Source of the DNA: Pseudomonas persica
GTDB taxonomy: Bacteria > Pseudomonadota > Gammaproteobacteria > Pseudomonadales > Pseudomonadaceae
Direction: 5' to 3'
Assembly: GCF_900291015.1 (NCBI RefSeq)
Contig: NZ_OLKL01000029.1
Span: forward strand, 58,071-122,070
Length of the DNA: 64,000 nt
Under the pieces are notes generated by a model, which was not told where the DNA came from, searched no databases, and saw only the letters and a list, made by a program, of their open reading frames with translations. A program made the translations under genes and the position numbers. Each line of letters starts with the position of its first letter. Within the stretch, counting starts at the first letter, position 1. Below are positions 1 through 9,075 of this stretch, in pieces.

Positions 1-313
1 TACGCATCACTTCGAGCGACCAGAGATACAGCATCTGATTGATCGTATCGACGGGCAGGGGCTTCAGCATGAGGATTGCTGACGCACCTTTGTCTTTGTA
101 GGGGAACAGGTTGACTTCAACGGGCCCGCCCGATACCGCAGCCAGCATTTCTTTCAGCGCATTCGTAGGCAATCCAGGGTGATGCTTTTTCCCCAGGTTC
201 TGCAGGACTTGCCAGGCAGCTAGGTATTGTTCTCCGATCTGGGCACGATAGGCATGCGCGAGCGCTTGCGGGTCGAAACTGAAGAGGCTGGTGCGCAGGT
301 CAAGGTTCTTCAT
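1..313 (-). CDS. Probable pPIWI-RE protein, N-terminal part (cut by window edge)
   Basis: The minus-strand frame opens with ATG at 313-311 and stays open to the window edge, giving 104 residues beginning MKNLDLRTSLFSFDPQALAH. The ATG overlaps the TGA of the upstream helicase (ATGA), so it is the third gene of the same operon. I recognise no motif in this short piece. Its identity rests on context: the two genes before it match the Y/REase and DinG-helicase members of the three-gene pPIWI-RE island described by Burroughs, Iyer and Aravind, and the missing third member is the PIWI-RE protein, which carries inactive or active PIWI and REase-like modules. The rest of the gene lies to the left of the window. 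Confidence 0.6.
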   Translation of the reverse strand, partial: MKNLDLRTSLFSFDPQALAHAYRAQIGEQYLAAWQVLQNLGKKHHPGLPTNALKEMLAAVSGGPVEVNLFPYKDKGASAILMLKPLPVDTINQMLYLWSLEVMR

Positions 314-3300
314 CGAGCTTCCTTAGCTGATCGATCAATGTAGTGCGTAATAGCACTCGCGATGCCGTTGTGGTGCAGGAAAAATTGATTCCAGCTGCCT
401 TCATTTTTTAGTCTTTGGACGGACTCCGAGAGCAGTTTTGCCCACGGCGTGCGGCCATTGGTGAACGCTGCATCTGCGAAATAGCAGGTCACCGGTGTGC
501 CGCCGCGCCGACCACGCCCGATCAATTGCGTGAGGGTCACCAGTATGTTCATCACGGTGTAATGGCGGATGTTGGCGGGCTGCTGGCCAAAAGCTGGCGG
601 AGCGGTGCGAATGTCATTGAGGATTGAGTTCGCGTTAGCACGTTCTTTGTGCAGCACATGTTGGAGGCTGGGCTCGGGACGCATCCGATTCCAGGTTTCG
701 TAGCTGATGTGCGCAAGGTTGTTTTCGGGGCTATCGGAGGCCGGTAATGGGCGCACGCAGATCACCACGCCACCGATCGCTGAGAGGCCATCTTTATTGA
801 CGATGTTGTGGCCGCGAGCCATGGGGTGGAGCGCGCTGACCAGAATCGTTTTGTCCCGGTGCGCCCCTTCAATGAACTGCGCAAGATCGTCGTACACCAG
901 CGTGTGTTCAGCGTTTAGCAATGTGGGCTTGTATTCGCTAGCCCGACCCCGCACCCAGCCAACGGTGGGGCTGGGGGATAGGCCAGCAAGCGTGATTGCC
1001 AGTAGCTCAGCATCGGCGTCGCTGCTGGCGACCAGGAGCAATCGAGCACGATCTGCGGTGACCGGATCCTTGGCCAATGCTTTCAGGCGCTTTTCAATCC
1101 AAGGCCATAGCTCCGCGGCAAGTTGCTTGATTCGATCCTTTCGCTCGAAGAAAGGTGCACCTGAAACCGTCGTAGTGAGTCCTACATTCTCGAATGCAAC
1201 CTGGCCAGCAGCGTCGGGCACATCAATGAAGTCCTTGGCCTTGAGGTCGTATGCACTGGCGCCAGGGAAGTAAGCAGTGGCCGAGAACCCCATGAACATG
1301 CGCCTGACGCCGGCATACCCAAGCGACGCGAGCTCGGGAAGAGCCAATAGGGTGCCGTGGGGATCACCTCGCATTGCCACGACGTTCAGTGATGATGTCG
1401 CCTCGCTGGCCGGCTTGCGTTTGAATCCAAAGACGGTGCGATGTAGTGGGCCGATGGGACTGAACGAAAGTGGCTCGCGACCTTTCAGATTGCTGTAGAC
1501 CTCTTGGGCATAAGGGAATTCAGCATTGGCAAAGCTGGGCAGTTCGATCTGCAGATTCCGTAAGGCGACTTCAAGGTTGTCCAGGATGCCGCGCAGAATC
1601 AGTGCTGCTTTAAGGCGCTGCAGGTCTTTCGAGTTCAGTTTTGCCTTCAGGTGGCCGCTACCGGCGAGCGTTGTGAGCAATCGCCCCAGCTCCATCGCCT
1701 GATTCTCCGGCCTGCTGGCCATCTCATTCGTTTGCCAGTAGATCAGGTTTTCTCGCAAGCTACGCAGGTGTTCCGGAACGCTGGCATTGCCGCTGCTGTA
1801 GAGCGCCTTAAGCGTTTCGAAGTCAATCTCCAGCTTGGTCATGATGTAGCCGTCTTCTGCCTCTGCCCAGGTTGTTTCCTTCTTGGGCCAGTCGAAGTAC
1901 TTGCGTTGTTGAAGGTTCATCAACTGATCGACGTTGGTACAGCAGAAGCCGAGGGCTAGGGACAAGCGAATTCGGCTGCTTTCTTCGATGCCTGGAATAT
2001 TCAGTCGGCTGAAAATCGCCGTGAAGAGTTGAACGAGCGGGCTTGCCTCGCCCGTGTTGCCCAACTGGAGGCTGAAGGCGCTTGTGTCGATCGCGGTTTT
2101 GAGCAGCCCGTCGATCTCATCGATTAAGAACACAGGCGAGATACGTAGCAAAAGCTCGATGAAGCTACGAGGGCCCGGGAACTGTTCTGAATCATTGAAC
2201 GGTATGCGCGATGTGCCGGACAGCAAGGCATGGTGATTGATGACGATCACGTCAGCATCCAGCGCTTGCGACAGCATCTTTGTTCGACCGCAAGAGAACA
2301 GGAAAGGGCAATGACTTAAGCGCTTTGTCTCTTCCTTCGCATTGCCTTTAGAGGACACGACGTGAAGCTTGAAGCAAGGCTCCGAACCTGCCGGCATAGC
2401 TTCCAGCTCGCTCGAGTAGGCGTTTAGCAAGCACGCGTAGTCGTAGGGATGATCCTCATTGTGCTGCTTGAAATGTACGCCCGCACGCTCATGGGTTCGA
2501 GAAAGAGAATGCAATGGCGCAACCTTCAGGTTTGGCGCTACGACTGATGCCGCCAGTCGCATGATCCTCACGGTATTGTCCAGCTCCACGTAGCCAGGCA
2601 CTGCAATAACGACTTTGTGACCGCGGCTAGCTGCATCGAGCGCCATCAATGACATCACTACCGTCTTACCAGTACCGGTGGCGGCATTCACGCGATAGAA
2701 GTTACCGGAGCTCGCCGATCGCTGGTGGCTGTTTCCCCAAATGTTGTGAAGGGACGCGCAGTGTTGCGTATGCGGCGTCGAGGCGGCATCTAGTCGTTCG
2801 GCAATCGACCGGAGATTTCCGTAGTCCCAGCTGATGTCAGGGGTCGCTGGCGTATCGGAAATCTTGAGGTATTGATCCGAGGGCGGTAATCGCTTCCTCT
2901 CGTTGGCCGGGATGCTGAAGATACGGGTGCGTTCAGCTGTGATGTACTTGAAGACCAAGTTGCCGGATTCAGGCAGCTTTGCGATGGCAGGGGGCTGATG
3001 CCAACGTTTCAACGCATCCAAGCTTTCCTTGATAACCTGGTCGACGTCCAAAATCACTTTAATGCGGTAGTGATCACCCTCGGCCAGCTTGGGTCGCAAG
3101 TTTTCGGGTTCAATCAGTTCAAAGGGGCATAGCTCGTCTGCAAGAACGATCGCTGCAATTTCTACGAACCGTGCCGGCTGTGCGAGCGATGAGGGGCGGA
3201 GCCGAAGCCCCATCGCGATCGTGATCTGCTGCTCGTCAGTGAGGCTGTCCCATGTACTCCATTTGTGGGTTCGACCTGCAATGAGTGCAGCCGCATCTGC

Positions 3301-3378
3301 TAAGCAAGGCGTGCCTTCAGTGTGGCGAGCCGCCAGTGCCATGAACAACGTGGTTGCGATGTCAGAAAGGGTTCGCAC
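310..3378 (-). CDS. DinG/XPD-type superfamily 2 helicase of a pPIWI-RE module
   Basis: 1022 aa. Walker A is AATGTGKT at about residues 232-239, motif II is DEID at about 420-423 (in place of DEAH), and motif VI reads QLIGRGRRGG near the C-terminus. Between motifs I and II lie cysteines at about 316, 335, 357 and 363, followed by VINHHALL; this is the layout of the iron-sulfur cluster in DinG/XPD helicases. The first ~220 residues are a non-helicase extension, as in the domain Z of pPIWI-RE helicases. It overlaps the upstream nuclease gene by 17 nt and the downstream partial gene by 4 nt. Likely role: ATP-driven unwinding of invader DNA or R-loops for the PIWI-RE protein. DinG-like helicase is firm; the system name is inferred. 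Confidence 0.78.
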   Translation of the reverse strand: MRTLSDIATTLFMALAARHTEGTPCLADAAALIAGRTHKWSTWDSLTDEQQITIAMGLRLRPSSLAQPARFVEIAAIVLADELCPFELIEPENLRPKLAEGDHYRIKVILDVDQVIKESLDALKRWHQPPAIAKLPESGNLVFKYITAERTRIFSIPANERKRLPPSDQYLKISDTPATPDISWDYGNLRSIAERLDAASTPHTQHCASLHNIWGNSHQRSASSGNFYRVNAATGTGKTVVMSLMALDAASRGHKVVIAVPGYVELDNTVRIMRLAASVVAPNLKVAPLHSLSRTHERAGVHFKQHNEDHPYDYACLLNAYSSELEAMPAGSEPCFKLHVVSSKGNAKEETKRLSHCPFLFSCGRTKMLSQALDADVIVINHHALLSGTSRIPFNDSEQFPGPRSFIELLLRISPVFLIDEIDGLLKTAIDTSAFSLQLGNTGEASPLVQLFTAIFSRLNIPGIEESSRIRLSLALGFCCTNVDQLMNLQQRKYFDWPKKETTWAEAEDGYIMTKLEIDFETLKALYSSGNASVPEHLRSLRENLIYWQTNEMASRPENQAMELGRLLTTLAGSGHLKAKLNSKDLQRLKAALILRGILDNLEVALRNLQIELPSFANAEFPYAQEVYSNLKGREPLSFSPIGPLHRTVFGFKRKPASEATSSLNVVAMRGDPHGTLLALPELASLGYAGVRRMFMGFSATAYFPGASAYDLKAKDFIDVPDAAGQVAFENVGLTTTVSGAPFFERKDRIKQLAAELWPWIEKRLKALAKDPVTADRARLLLVASSDADAELLAITLAGLSPSPTVGWVRGRASEYKPTLLNAEHTLVYDDLAQFIEGAHRDKTILVSALHPMARGHNIVNKDGLSAIGGVVICVRPLPASDSPENNLAHISYETWNRMRPEPSLQHVLHKERANANSILNDIRTAPPAFGQQPANIRHYTVMNILVTLTQLIGRGRRGGTPVTCYFADAAFTNGRTPWAKLLSESVQRLKNEGSWNQFFLHHNGIASAITHYIDRSAKEAR

Positions 3379-4498
3379 GAGTTGTCAGTTCCTTGATGCA
3401 TTCGCTTTGGGTGAAGACCTGCAAGCCAGGGCATACACTTCGGAGCCACGGGACATGAGCCTGCTGGTAATCCGGGATGACGAACCAGCGCATCGTTGTG
3501 GGCCGCATTGATTCCAAGTAGGCGCCCAAGGCACGCGGTGATACCCAAACCTTCGCATCAATGTCGAGCGTCATTCCGCCGTAGCTGACTCGCAGATCTG
3601 AGCGATCTACATCTGGCCACAAGGTGACATCGAGGCCATGCTTCGAGAGTTTTTCGGCCAGCTGAAGCTCGAGCAGCCCGGGCAGCAATGTGTACTTCCA
3701 AAGTGCGCTTTTGAGCATGTAGCGCTTACCCGCAGCTTCGCCTTCCAGTACTTGGTCGGTGACAACATTGACCAGTCGTCCTTGCATCCATCGGTACAGG
3801 CTGCTTTTTTCTCTGCACCAGGCAGAGTCGCACTGAACCTCTCGTCTCTGTGGGTTCATGGGCCATCGGCATTCTGGGCACTGATAGAGTTTTCCGTTGT
3901 GAGCAAGGTGCTCCGGAATGCGCTCATAAAAGTCATCGAGACCCCTGCCAAGCGGGATGAAAACGCTAGCCGCCCGCACAGGATCAATCACGGCGTTTTC
4001 GATCAGGAATCGCCTGAAACGCCTATACAGCTCATCCCCTTTGGAAATCACCTGGCACAGGTCACGTACTTCTCGGACGATCGACTGGATTGCTTCCCAG
4101 AGCTCATGAACGTCGAGTTCAAGGAGCATTTCATTGCAGGTCTGGGTGGAAATACCCGATGCGAGGAGAGGGCCGGTGTAATCAAACCGTACGGACTTTG
4201 GAAGCCATGACTCCAATGGGAGCGACAGTTGACGTTCCAGCTGCAGGGCTGAGCTGAGGGGCTTGCCGGGAGAGAGGCGCCAAAGATGTGCCTGAGCCTC
4301 TCGGAGCAACAACAGTGCGGCGCCTCGATCCGACTCGCACAAGGACGCTGCCTTCGACAGAAGCCTAAGTAAGTACTCCGATCGTTGGGTGTCCATGTGC
4401 ACGTCCCCTGCGCCTGATTCCACGGAGGCCAGACTTGCTCGCAAGCGTGCGAAAGCCGGCAACGGCAAGCAGTCAAGGAGCGAGGATGAGGCTGCCAC
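3362..4498 (-). CDS. REase-fold nuclease with zinc ribbon (pPIWI-RE associated, Y/REase type)
   Basis: 378 aa, first gene of the three-gene operon. A helical N-terminal region (about 1-200) is followed by a zinc ribbon (C207, C210, C223, C228). The C-terminal ~110 residues look like a restriction-endonuclease fold: a helix with LELQLAEKL, then WPDVDRSDLRV, then LDIDAKVW around 311-318, which supplies the D...DxK metal and lysine residues, then a WFVIPDY strand. This order matches the protein that joins pPIWI-RE proteins and DinG helicases. The neighbour overlap suggests translational coupling. I infer DNA cleavage of foreign DNA; the nuclease motif is seen, the substrate is not. Confidence 0.72.
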   Translation of the reverse strand: MAASSSLLDCLPLPAFARLRASLASVESGAGDVHMDTQRSEYLLRLLSKAASLCESDRGAALLLLREAQAHLWRLSPGKPLSSALQLERQLSLPLESWLPKSVRFDYTGPLLASGISTQTCNEMLLELDVHELWEAIQSIVREVRDLCQVISKGDELYRRFRRFLIENAVIDPVRAASVFIPLGRGLDDFYERIPEHLAHNGKLYQCPECRWPMNPQRREVQCDSAWCREKSSLYRWMQGRLVNVVTDQVLEGEAAGKRYMLKSALWKYTLLPGLLELQLAEKLSKHGLDVTLWPDVDRSDLRVSYGGMTLDIDAKVWVSPRALGAYLESMRPTTMRWFVIPDYQQAHVPWLRSVCPGLQVFTQSECIKELTTRANPF

Positions 4499-4951
4499 GC
4501 GGCAGATTTACCTGTTCCTAGCTTGGCTCGCTTAACCCGATGATCTAACAATTGATTTTAGTTTGCCACTACTCAAGGTGTGACGTTTTGTGTGGGAATG
4601 GGGTTGTGAGCGCGGAAGGAATTCATTTGGATTGATTCGTGTCTGAATGGCCATTCAGTAGGGTGTGTTATGCATAAATCGACGTCTTGGCCGAAGGCCG
4701 CTGCCCTCTGTGAGTTTTCCTAAAAAAGGCGTCGCCGGGAGGTAGTGATGGCCGGGGCACGTATGCGAACACACATGGGGTCAATCGAGTAGCTGGTTCA
4801 TCCACATGCTGGCGAATTGAGCAAAAGACTTCTGTTCAATTTCTGAGAAAGGGTCGGACGGCCGATTAGCGGGGCCACTGGTCGGTTCAGCGGCGAAGCT
4901 TTGGTTTTGAGGTTGTCATCGATGTCGCGCACCTCGCACGGGATTAAGACA
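4499..4951. other. Gene-free stretch upstream of the PIWI-RE operon
   Basis: No convincing ORF. It holds the promoter side of the operon reading left from 4498 and the 3' side of the regulator that ends at 4952. I see no clear terminator or repeat. Confidence 0.4.
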
Positions 4952-5404
4952 TCATTCCTTGCGCCAGTAACGGCTAACAGTAGAACGAGGGATGCCCAAC
5001 AGCTTTATCACCTCAGCCTGGGTCTTACCTTCAGATCTCAGCTCGCGTACTTTTTTCAGGTTTTCCTCGGCGCTGCGAGTACGGGGATGCACTTTTTTTG
5101 CCGGTGCCTCGGGAAGAGGTGCGTTGAGAAGCTCCATAGCCTTGAGCTCTTCTAGCACCAGGTTGAGGATGTCCTTAGGCGTCTTCTGCTCATCTGACGC
5201 ATGTACGAGCGCCAAGAAGGTCAACGGGTGCACGCTTAGTGACTTAGCCAGGGCTCGATTCGTTTCCAGTGTGGGATTGGATTGACGGCCTTCTAAGCGG
5301 CTGACCTGCGACTGGGTCACCCCGCCGGCGACATCGTATTGAGACAGCTGCTGCTGCTCTCTCAGCAGTTGCAGAACCGCTGCATAGGCTTCACGCAGGC
5401 CCAT
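4952..5404 (-). CDS. XRE-family regulator with a second, C-terminal HTH
   Basis: 150 aa from the ATG at 5404, which has GGAAG a few bases upstream; an ATG at 5455 in the same frame lacks a ribosome site. The N-terminal 65 residues form a Cro/CI-type HTH (YDVAGGVTQSQVSRLE). A basic linker is followed by a resolvase/Hin-like HTH at the C-terminus (EGKTQAEVIKLLGIPRSTVS). The gene at 8595-9071 has the same two-HTH plan, and 27787-28071 looks like a decayed relative. It stands between the PIWI-RE operon and a run of small plus-strand genes, so it could control either. Target unknown. Confidence 0.75.
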   Translation of the reverse strand: MGLREAYAAVLQLLREQQQLSQYDVAGGVTQSQVSRLEGRQSNPTLETNRALAKSLSVHPLTFLALVHASDEQKTPKDILNLVLEELKAMELLNAPLPEAPAKKVHPRTRSAEENLKKVRELRSEGKTQAEVIKLLGIPRSTVSRYWRKE

Positions 5405-5591
5405 TTCTTCCGCCCTGATAAAAGTGGACGGTATGCCGCGTTTGCGTGATCTCATTCAAATGTATATATTCATCGTTGTGGGATCTGGCTGGCTAATCAG
5501 CCACCTGCTTGGCGCTTGTCTTTGCAGAGAATGCTGAAAGGCTGGTGTCCGATAACGCTTTCAATATACGGCTAACTCACGAGGGGGCACC

Positions 5592-5945
5592 GTGAAATCC
5601 AGCGATTTTGAGCTGTTGGCTAGCCAGCAGTCCCCCGCGGAAACACCACCAGGTTCAGTGCCTGCCACTGTGGAGCGGGCGATGGCCATAAATTTTGGCA
5701 TCGCTATCACGGGGTTCCTTTGCTGCGCTTTGTACGACCATTCAATCAATTGTCTAGTGGGCATTGTGTATCGCGAGAGCCGCGGTCGGTTCCGAGATGG
5801 TTCGACAATCCGAACGTCCCCATTGGGAAAGCGCCTGGAGCATGGTGCGTACCATCTGTTTGAGACCAGGAGTGGAAGCGTCTATGTCGTCTGCGACTGG
5901 GCGCTGAAAGGTGGAAGCCCTCAGTTCGAGGGCGCCCTTCATTAG
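5592..5945 (+). CDS. Small hypothetical protein
   Basis: 117 aa with GTG start at 5592, preceded by GAGGGGG at 5581-5587. I do not recognise the family. One hydrophobic stretch (AINFGIAITGFLCCALY, about 31-47) could be a buried strand/helix or a weak membrane segment. It is the first of five co-directional plus-strand genes (5592-8563) between two related regulators reading the other way. Function unknown. Confidence 0.5.
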   Translation: MKSSDFELLASQQSPAETPPGSVPATVERAMAINFGIAITGFLCCALYDHSINCLVGIVYRESRGRFRDGSTIRTSPLGKRLEHGAYHLFETRSGSVYVVCDWALKGGSPQFEGALH

Positions 5946-6010
5946 GGCCGGCATATACCGCAGCGAAGCGATGCGAGAAGTAGCGCGCTAAGACGAATCA
6001 GGTAGGCACA

Positions 6011-6409
6011 GTGGAAGCAGCGTTGGTAGCAGACTTTTTATCCGAGCATGGCTTTCCTCTGGATGGGGACGGCCGATTAGATGAGCTAATCGTCGAGACT
6101 GCATGGGCAAATAATCAGGGCCGACCATTCTATGTTGTCCGGGATTGGCTCCTACTCGAAATCATGGTGCCTAGTGATGTTGAAGATGATCTCAAAGCTA
6201 TGGGCCTACAGCCAACGGTGGTTTTTGCCAATATCGTGGTGTACGACAGTAAAGCTCGAGGCTCCCGAGTAGGTGCAATTAGATCTAGCTTCCAACGTGC
6301 GCTAGATGATTGCACTTTTGAAAGCATAAATACGAGTTACATCTTAGCCGGGCCAGGGACAAGAAAACATGTGAGCCTTCCTGCACTCCAAGCCTTGGAA
6401 AATGCCTGA
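6011..6409 (+). CDS. Small hypothetical protein (possibly DUF6957-like)
   Basis: 132 aa from a GTG at 6011. Acidic N-terminus, then alternating strands (FYVVRDWLLLEIMV, TVVFANIVVYDS) that suggest a compact alpha/beta fold. A tentative resemblance to a Pseudomonas family of unknown function (DUF6957) is from memory only. It follows the 5592 gene on the same strand with a 65-base gap. No catalytic motif is seen. Confidence 0.5.
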   Translation: MEAALVADFLSEHGFPLDGDGRLDELIVETAWANNQGRPFYVVRDWLLLEIMVPSDVEDDLKAMGLQPTVVFANIVVYDSKARGSRVGAIRSSFQRALDDCTFESINTSYILAGPGTRKHVSLPALQALENA

Positions 6410-6468
6410 GCGCAGCCAATGTGCCATTCGCCCGATAGACATGATCATAAGGCGAAGGAACTATCAAA

Positions 6469-6666
6469 ATGGAAACGAATTTTGAGGAACTGATTCGACG
6501 TCAGGCTGAGCGGGTGTTTGGCAGCAAAGCGAAGGCCAACACTTGGATGTCGCAGCCTAGGACTGTTTTTAGTGGCGTCACCGCATTGGAGTGCGCGTGC
6601 GATGAGGCTGGGTATCGGACAGTAAAGTGGGAACTTGACCGCATCGAGCACGGCTACGCCTGTTAG
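6469..6666 (+). CDS. Orphan MbcA/ParS/Xre-type antitoxin toxin-binding domain (DUF2384)
   Basis: 65 aa. The pattern vFGSkaKAntWMsqPrtvFsGvTaLecacdeaGyrtVkweLdRIehG is the DUF2384 domain, the C-terminal toxin-binding part of Xre/ParS/MbcA antitoxins. GAAGGAA lies 8-14 nt upstream of the ATG. Normally an HTH domain precedes it and a RES-domain NAD-consuming toxin follows. Here there is no HTH, and the next gene does not resemble a RES toxin. It may be an orphan antitoxin, an immunity gene against such toxins, or a remnant. Confidence 0.7.
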   Translation: METNFEELIRRQAERVFGSKAKANTWMSQPRTVFSGVTALECACDEAGYRTVKWELDRIEHGYAC

Positions 6667-6837
6667 TCAAATCTTGCCAAGTGCGGTTAATTCAGGGCCC
6701 TAAGCCATATGTAAACCCAGCCATAAAATTGCGCGTTGCACAGCGGCAGCTACTTGGATGCAGCATCAGAGCAAAATTCTCATTCATTAAACGCTATGCC
6801 ATTGAAGTTAATGCGCTCATCATCCAGGAGCGGCGAC

Positions 6838-7542
6838 ATGAATGAAATATATACCGAGTGGGGGCGATTTTGCCTATGGTGTCGACAGGTGACAGAAAGC
6901 TCAGGATTTTCTTCTGCCCTGGTTGACCTTCCCCAGTTTGATGGGGCAGCGGAATTTCGAATGGCAGCCAATTTCTCTGGCGGTAAGCTAATGATTGGTA
7001 CGCTATATTTCGTGCCGTATTACGAAATCGACCCGTTGCCCATTACCTTCCATTGCGATGAGGCCATTGCTAGCTTAAGGGAAGGGTATTGCTTACTAGT
7101 CCCCGTTGCCATTGATACGGGTTGGTCGGAAGCCGTATGGCCTAAGTCAATGACCGAGTTAGATAGCTATATTGTTAAAGTGACCGGCTATCCACGACTT
7201 CTCGAAGATTGGATTAGGGGAAGGCGTCGCGAGCTTAATAAGCTACTGATGGTTGTGCTAGTTAAAGATGCTATTTGTTGTGGATACCTACTTGGTACCC
7301 CGAAAGATGGGGGCTTCACTGAGATACGTGTTGTACCAGTTTTCTTCGATCGAGTTGGGGAGTTTTCATCTGAAAATCGCGTGCTGATTGAGCTGGAGCT
7401 CAGTGTGCAGCATCTCCAAACGCTCATCAGGTACGCTCGTCAATTTCAGCCCAGTTCTGGCGACGATCAACGTTTGCGTTATGCGCTCGATGAACTGGCG
7501 AGCGCGTTGGAAAAGGGCGTCAGTCGCTCTCGCCTGACCTGA
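6838..7542 (+). CDS. Hypothetical protein
   Basis: 234 aa from the ATG at 6838, which has AGGAG seven bases upstream; the frame is open further back to 6736 without a ribosome site. Not recognised. The protein looks soluble, with several beta-rich segments (KLMIGTLYFVPYYE, GYCLLVPVAIDTG, EIRVVPVFF) and a helical C-terminus. It follows the orphan antitoxin-domain gene by about 170 bases. It lacks the R, Y, E and S pattern of RES toxins, so a toxin role is not supported. Confidence 0.55.
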   Translation: MNEIYTEWGRFCLWCRQVTESSGFSSALVDLPQFDGAAEFRMAANFSGGKLMIGTLYFVPYYEIDPLPITFHCDEAIASLREGYCLLVPVAIDTGWSEAVWPKSMTELDSYIVKVTGYPRLLEDWIRGRRRELNKLLMVVLVKDAICCGYLLGTPKDGGFTEIRVVPVFFDRVGEFSSENRVLIELELSVQHLQTLIRYARQFQPSSGDDQRLRYALDELASALEKGVSRSRLT

Positions 7543-7834
7543 CCTCGGGGGGCCTTGTTAGCCAGGCCCATTGGTCATTAGGTGCGCCGTAGTGCGATCT
7601 CACCTGGCTAAGACCTGGTGACTGGCTATGCGCAACAGTCGTATGCCTGAACGGCTGATAGTTTGGGTTGTGCCGGCCGGCCCGGCTGGGCGCAGCTTCG
7701 TAAGTCAACCTGCCGCCGCTGCGCTCATCAATGCAGCATGTCGAAGCACGGCAGGGTGTGATGCTCAGACCTCATGGTTTCCCTGAAGCCATGAACGAGC
7801 GACTCTAAATGCCGCTCGGAGCACAATTGAGCTG

Positions 7835-8563
7835 ATGAAAATTTTGATCTACTCAGATTTGCACATTGAGTTCAAAGGTTTTGAACCGCCCCAGGTGGAT
7901 GTGGATGTTGTTGTCCTTGCCGGCGATATATCGGTGCGTGGGAGAGGGGTAACCTGGGCTAATGAAACCTTCGAGTGCCCAGTCGTTTACGTGTGTGGTA
8001 ACCATGAGTTTTACAAAGGCCACATTGACCGAACGCTTATCAAAATGCGCGAAGCCGCAGCAGAGCATGTGCACGTCATGGACAACCAAACTCTCATCAT
8101 AAGTAGCACACGCTTTTTGGTTGCGACGGCATGGACAGACTATACGTCCACGGGCGACTACAAAGCTGCCATGAGGGACTGCGTCGAGCTCATGAGCGAC
8201 TTCAGGAGGATCCGGGCAGGGGAGGATTTTAGAAAGCTTCGACCCGTTGACGTCATAGGTCGGAACATCGCCGCTCGTGAGTTTCTCCTCACTGAGCTCG
8301 CCAAACCCTTTGAGGGAAAGACGATCGTGATTACTCATCACTGCCCAATCCAAGACGTTGCCGGCGAGGGGCATGAAGGTCATCTAGGCGCAGCGTATTT
8401 CAATCAGTGGCACGACCTTGTGGCCCAAGCTGACGTGTGGATTTTTGGACACACCCATCACGCGGTAGACACAGTCCTGAAGGGGTGCCGGCTTGTGTCG
8501 AACCCACGTGGTTATCCAGGAGAACGTACAGGCTTCTCAGCTGACCTCACCATCGAGGTCTAG
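7835..8563 (+). CDS. Calcineurin-like metallophosphoesterase
   Basis: 242 aa. All family motifs are visible: SDLHIEF near the start, LAGDIS, CGNHEFY, THHCP and GHTHHA near the C-terminus; these supply the Asp, His and Asn ligands for a two-metal site. Members hydrolyse phosphomono- or diesters; the substrate cannot be told from sequence. It is cytoplasmic (no signal peptide). The next gene is convergent. Single metallophosphoesterases are frequent in mobile regions of Pseudomonas, but no defence role is shown here. Confidence 0.88.
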   Translation: MKILIYSDLHIEFKGFEPPQVDVDVVVLAGDISVRGRGVTWANETFECPVVYVCGNHEFYKGHIDRTLIKMREAAAEHVHVMDNQTLIISSTRFLVATAWTDYTSTGDYKAAMRDCVELMSDFRRIRAGEDFRKLRPVDVIGRNIAAREFLLTELAKPFEGKTIVITHHCPIQDVAGEGHEGHLGAAYFNQWHDLVAQADVWIFGHTHHAVDTVLKGCRLVSNPRGYPGERTGFSADLTIEV

Positions 8564-8594
8564 GCTCATCTCAATGATGCAAGGCTGAGGCGGT

Positions 8595-9071
8595 TTAGTC
8601 TTCTGGGTAGTGCCAGAGGCGGCCTACCGTTGACTTAGGAATACCCAGGCGCGCACTAACTGAGGCTTGTGATTCCCCCGCGGCCTTTGCAAGTCGAATG
8701 GCTGCCAGCTTCTGGGGATCAGTCGGTTTCCCTGGTCGCACCCGGGTGACCTTGCCCTCTTGGTAGTGATCAGCAATGCGCTCTAGTGCCCCACGGCTGT
8801 TGAGACCTTGGCATTCCTGTTGGATCAGTTCCAGGAGCTGCTCATCGCTCATCCCTTTACTAAGCGCAGATGCTAGGACAATGAGTGTGGCGGGATCGAT
8901 CTCCAGCTTAGCAGCCACGGCTTCAAGGCGATCAATCGTGATGCTGGAACGGGCGTTTTCAATATTGTGCAAATGACGCGCTTCGACTGAGCCGGACATC
9001 TGCTCTTGCGTCAGTCCCTTGGCATGTCTAATCACGCGCATCAGGGCGGCTAGTGCCGGCATGAGTGACAT
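8595..9071 (-). CDS. XRE-family regulator with a second, C-terminal HTH
   Basis: 158 aa. N-terminal Cro/CI HTH (GLTQEQMSGSVEARHLHNIE) followed by a helical middle and a resolvase-like C-terminal HTH (AGESQASVSARLGIPKSTVG). It is the same architecture as 4952-5404, with low sequence identity. A perfect 8-bp inverted repeat (CATCCTCG...CGAGGATG) lies 5 bases upstream of its start codon, in the right place for autorepression. It reads toward the metallophosphoesterase and away from the KAP gene. Confidence 0.78.
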   Translation of the reverse strand: MSLMPALAALMRVIRHAKGLTQEQMSGSVEARHLHNIENARSSITIDRLEAVAAKLEIDPATLIVLASALSKGMSDEQLLELIQQECQGLNSRGALERIADHYQEGKVTRVRPGKPTDPQKLAAIRLAKAAGESQASVSARLGIPKSTVGRLWHYPED

Positions 9072-9075
9072 TCAG

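Noticed and set aside
5592..7542. A toxin-antitoxin operon built on the DUF2384 gene
   Set aside because: Neither neighbour shows RES-toxin residues, so only an orphan antitoxin domain is supported.
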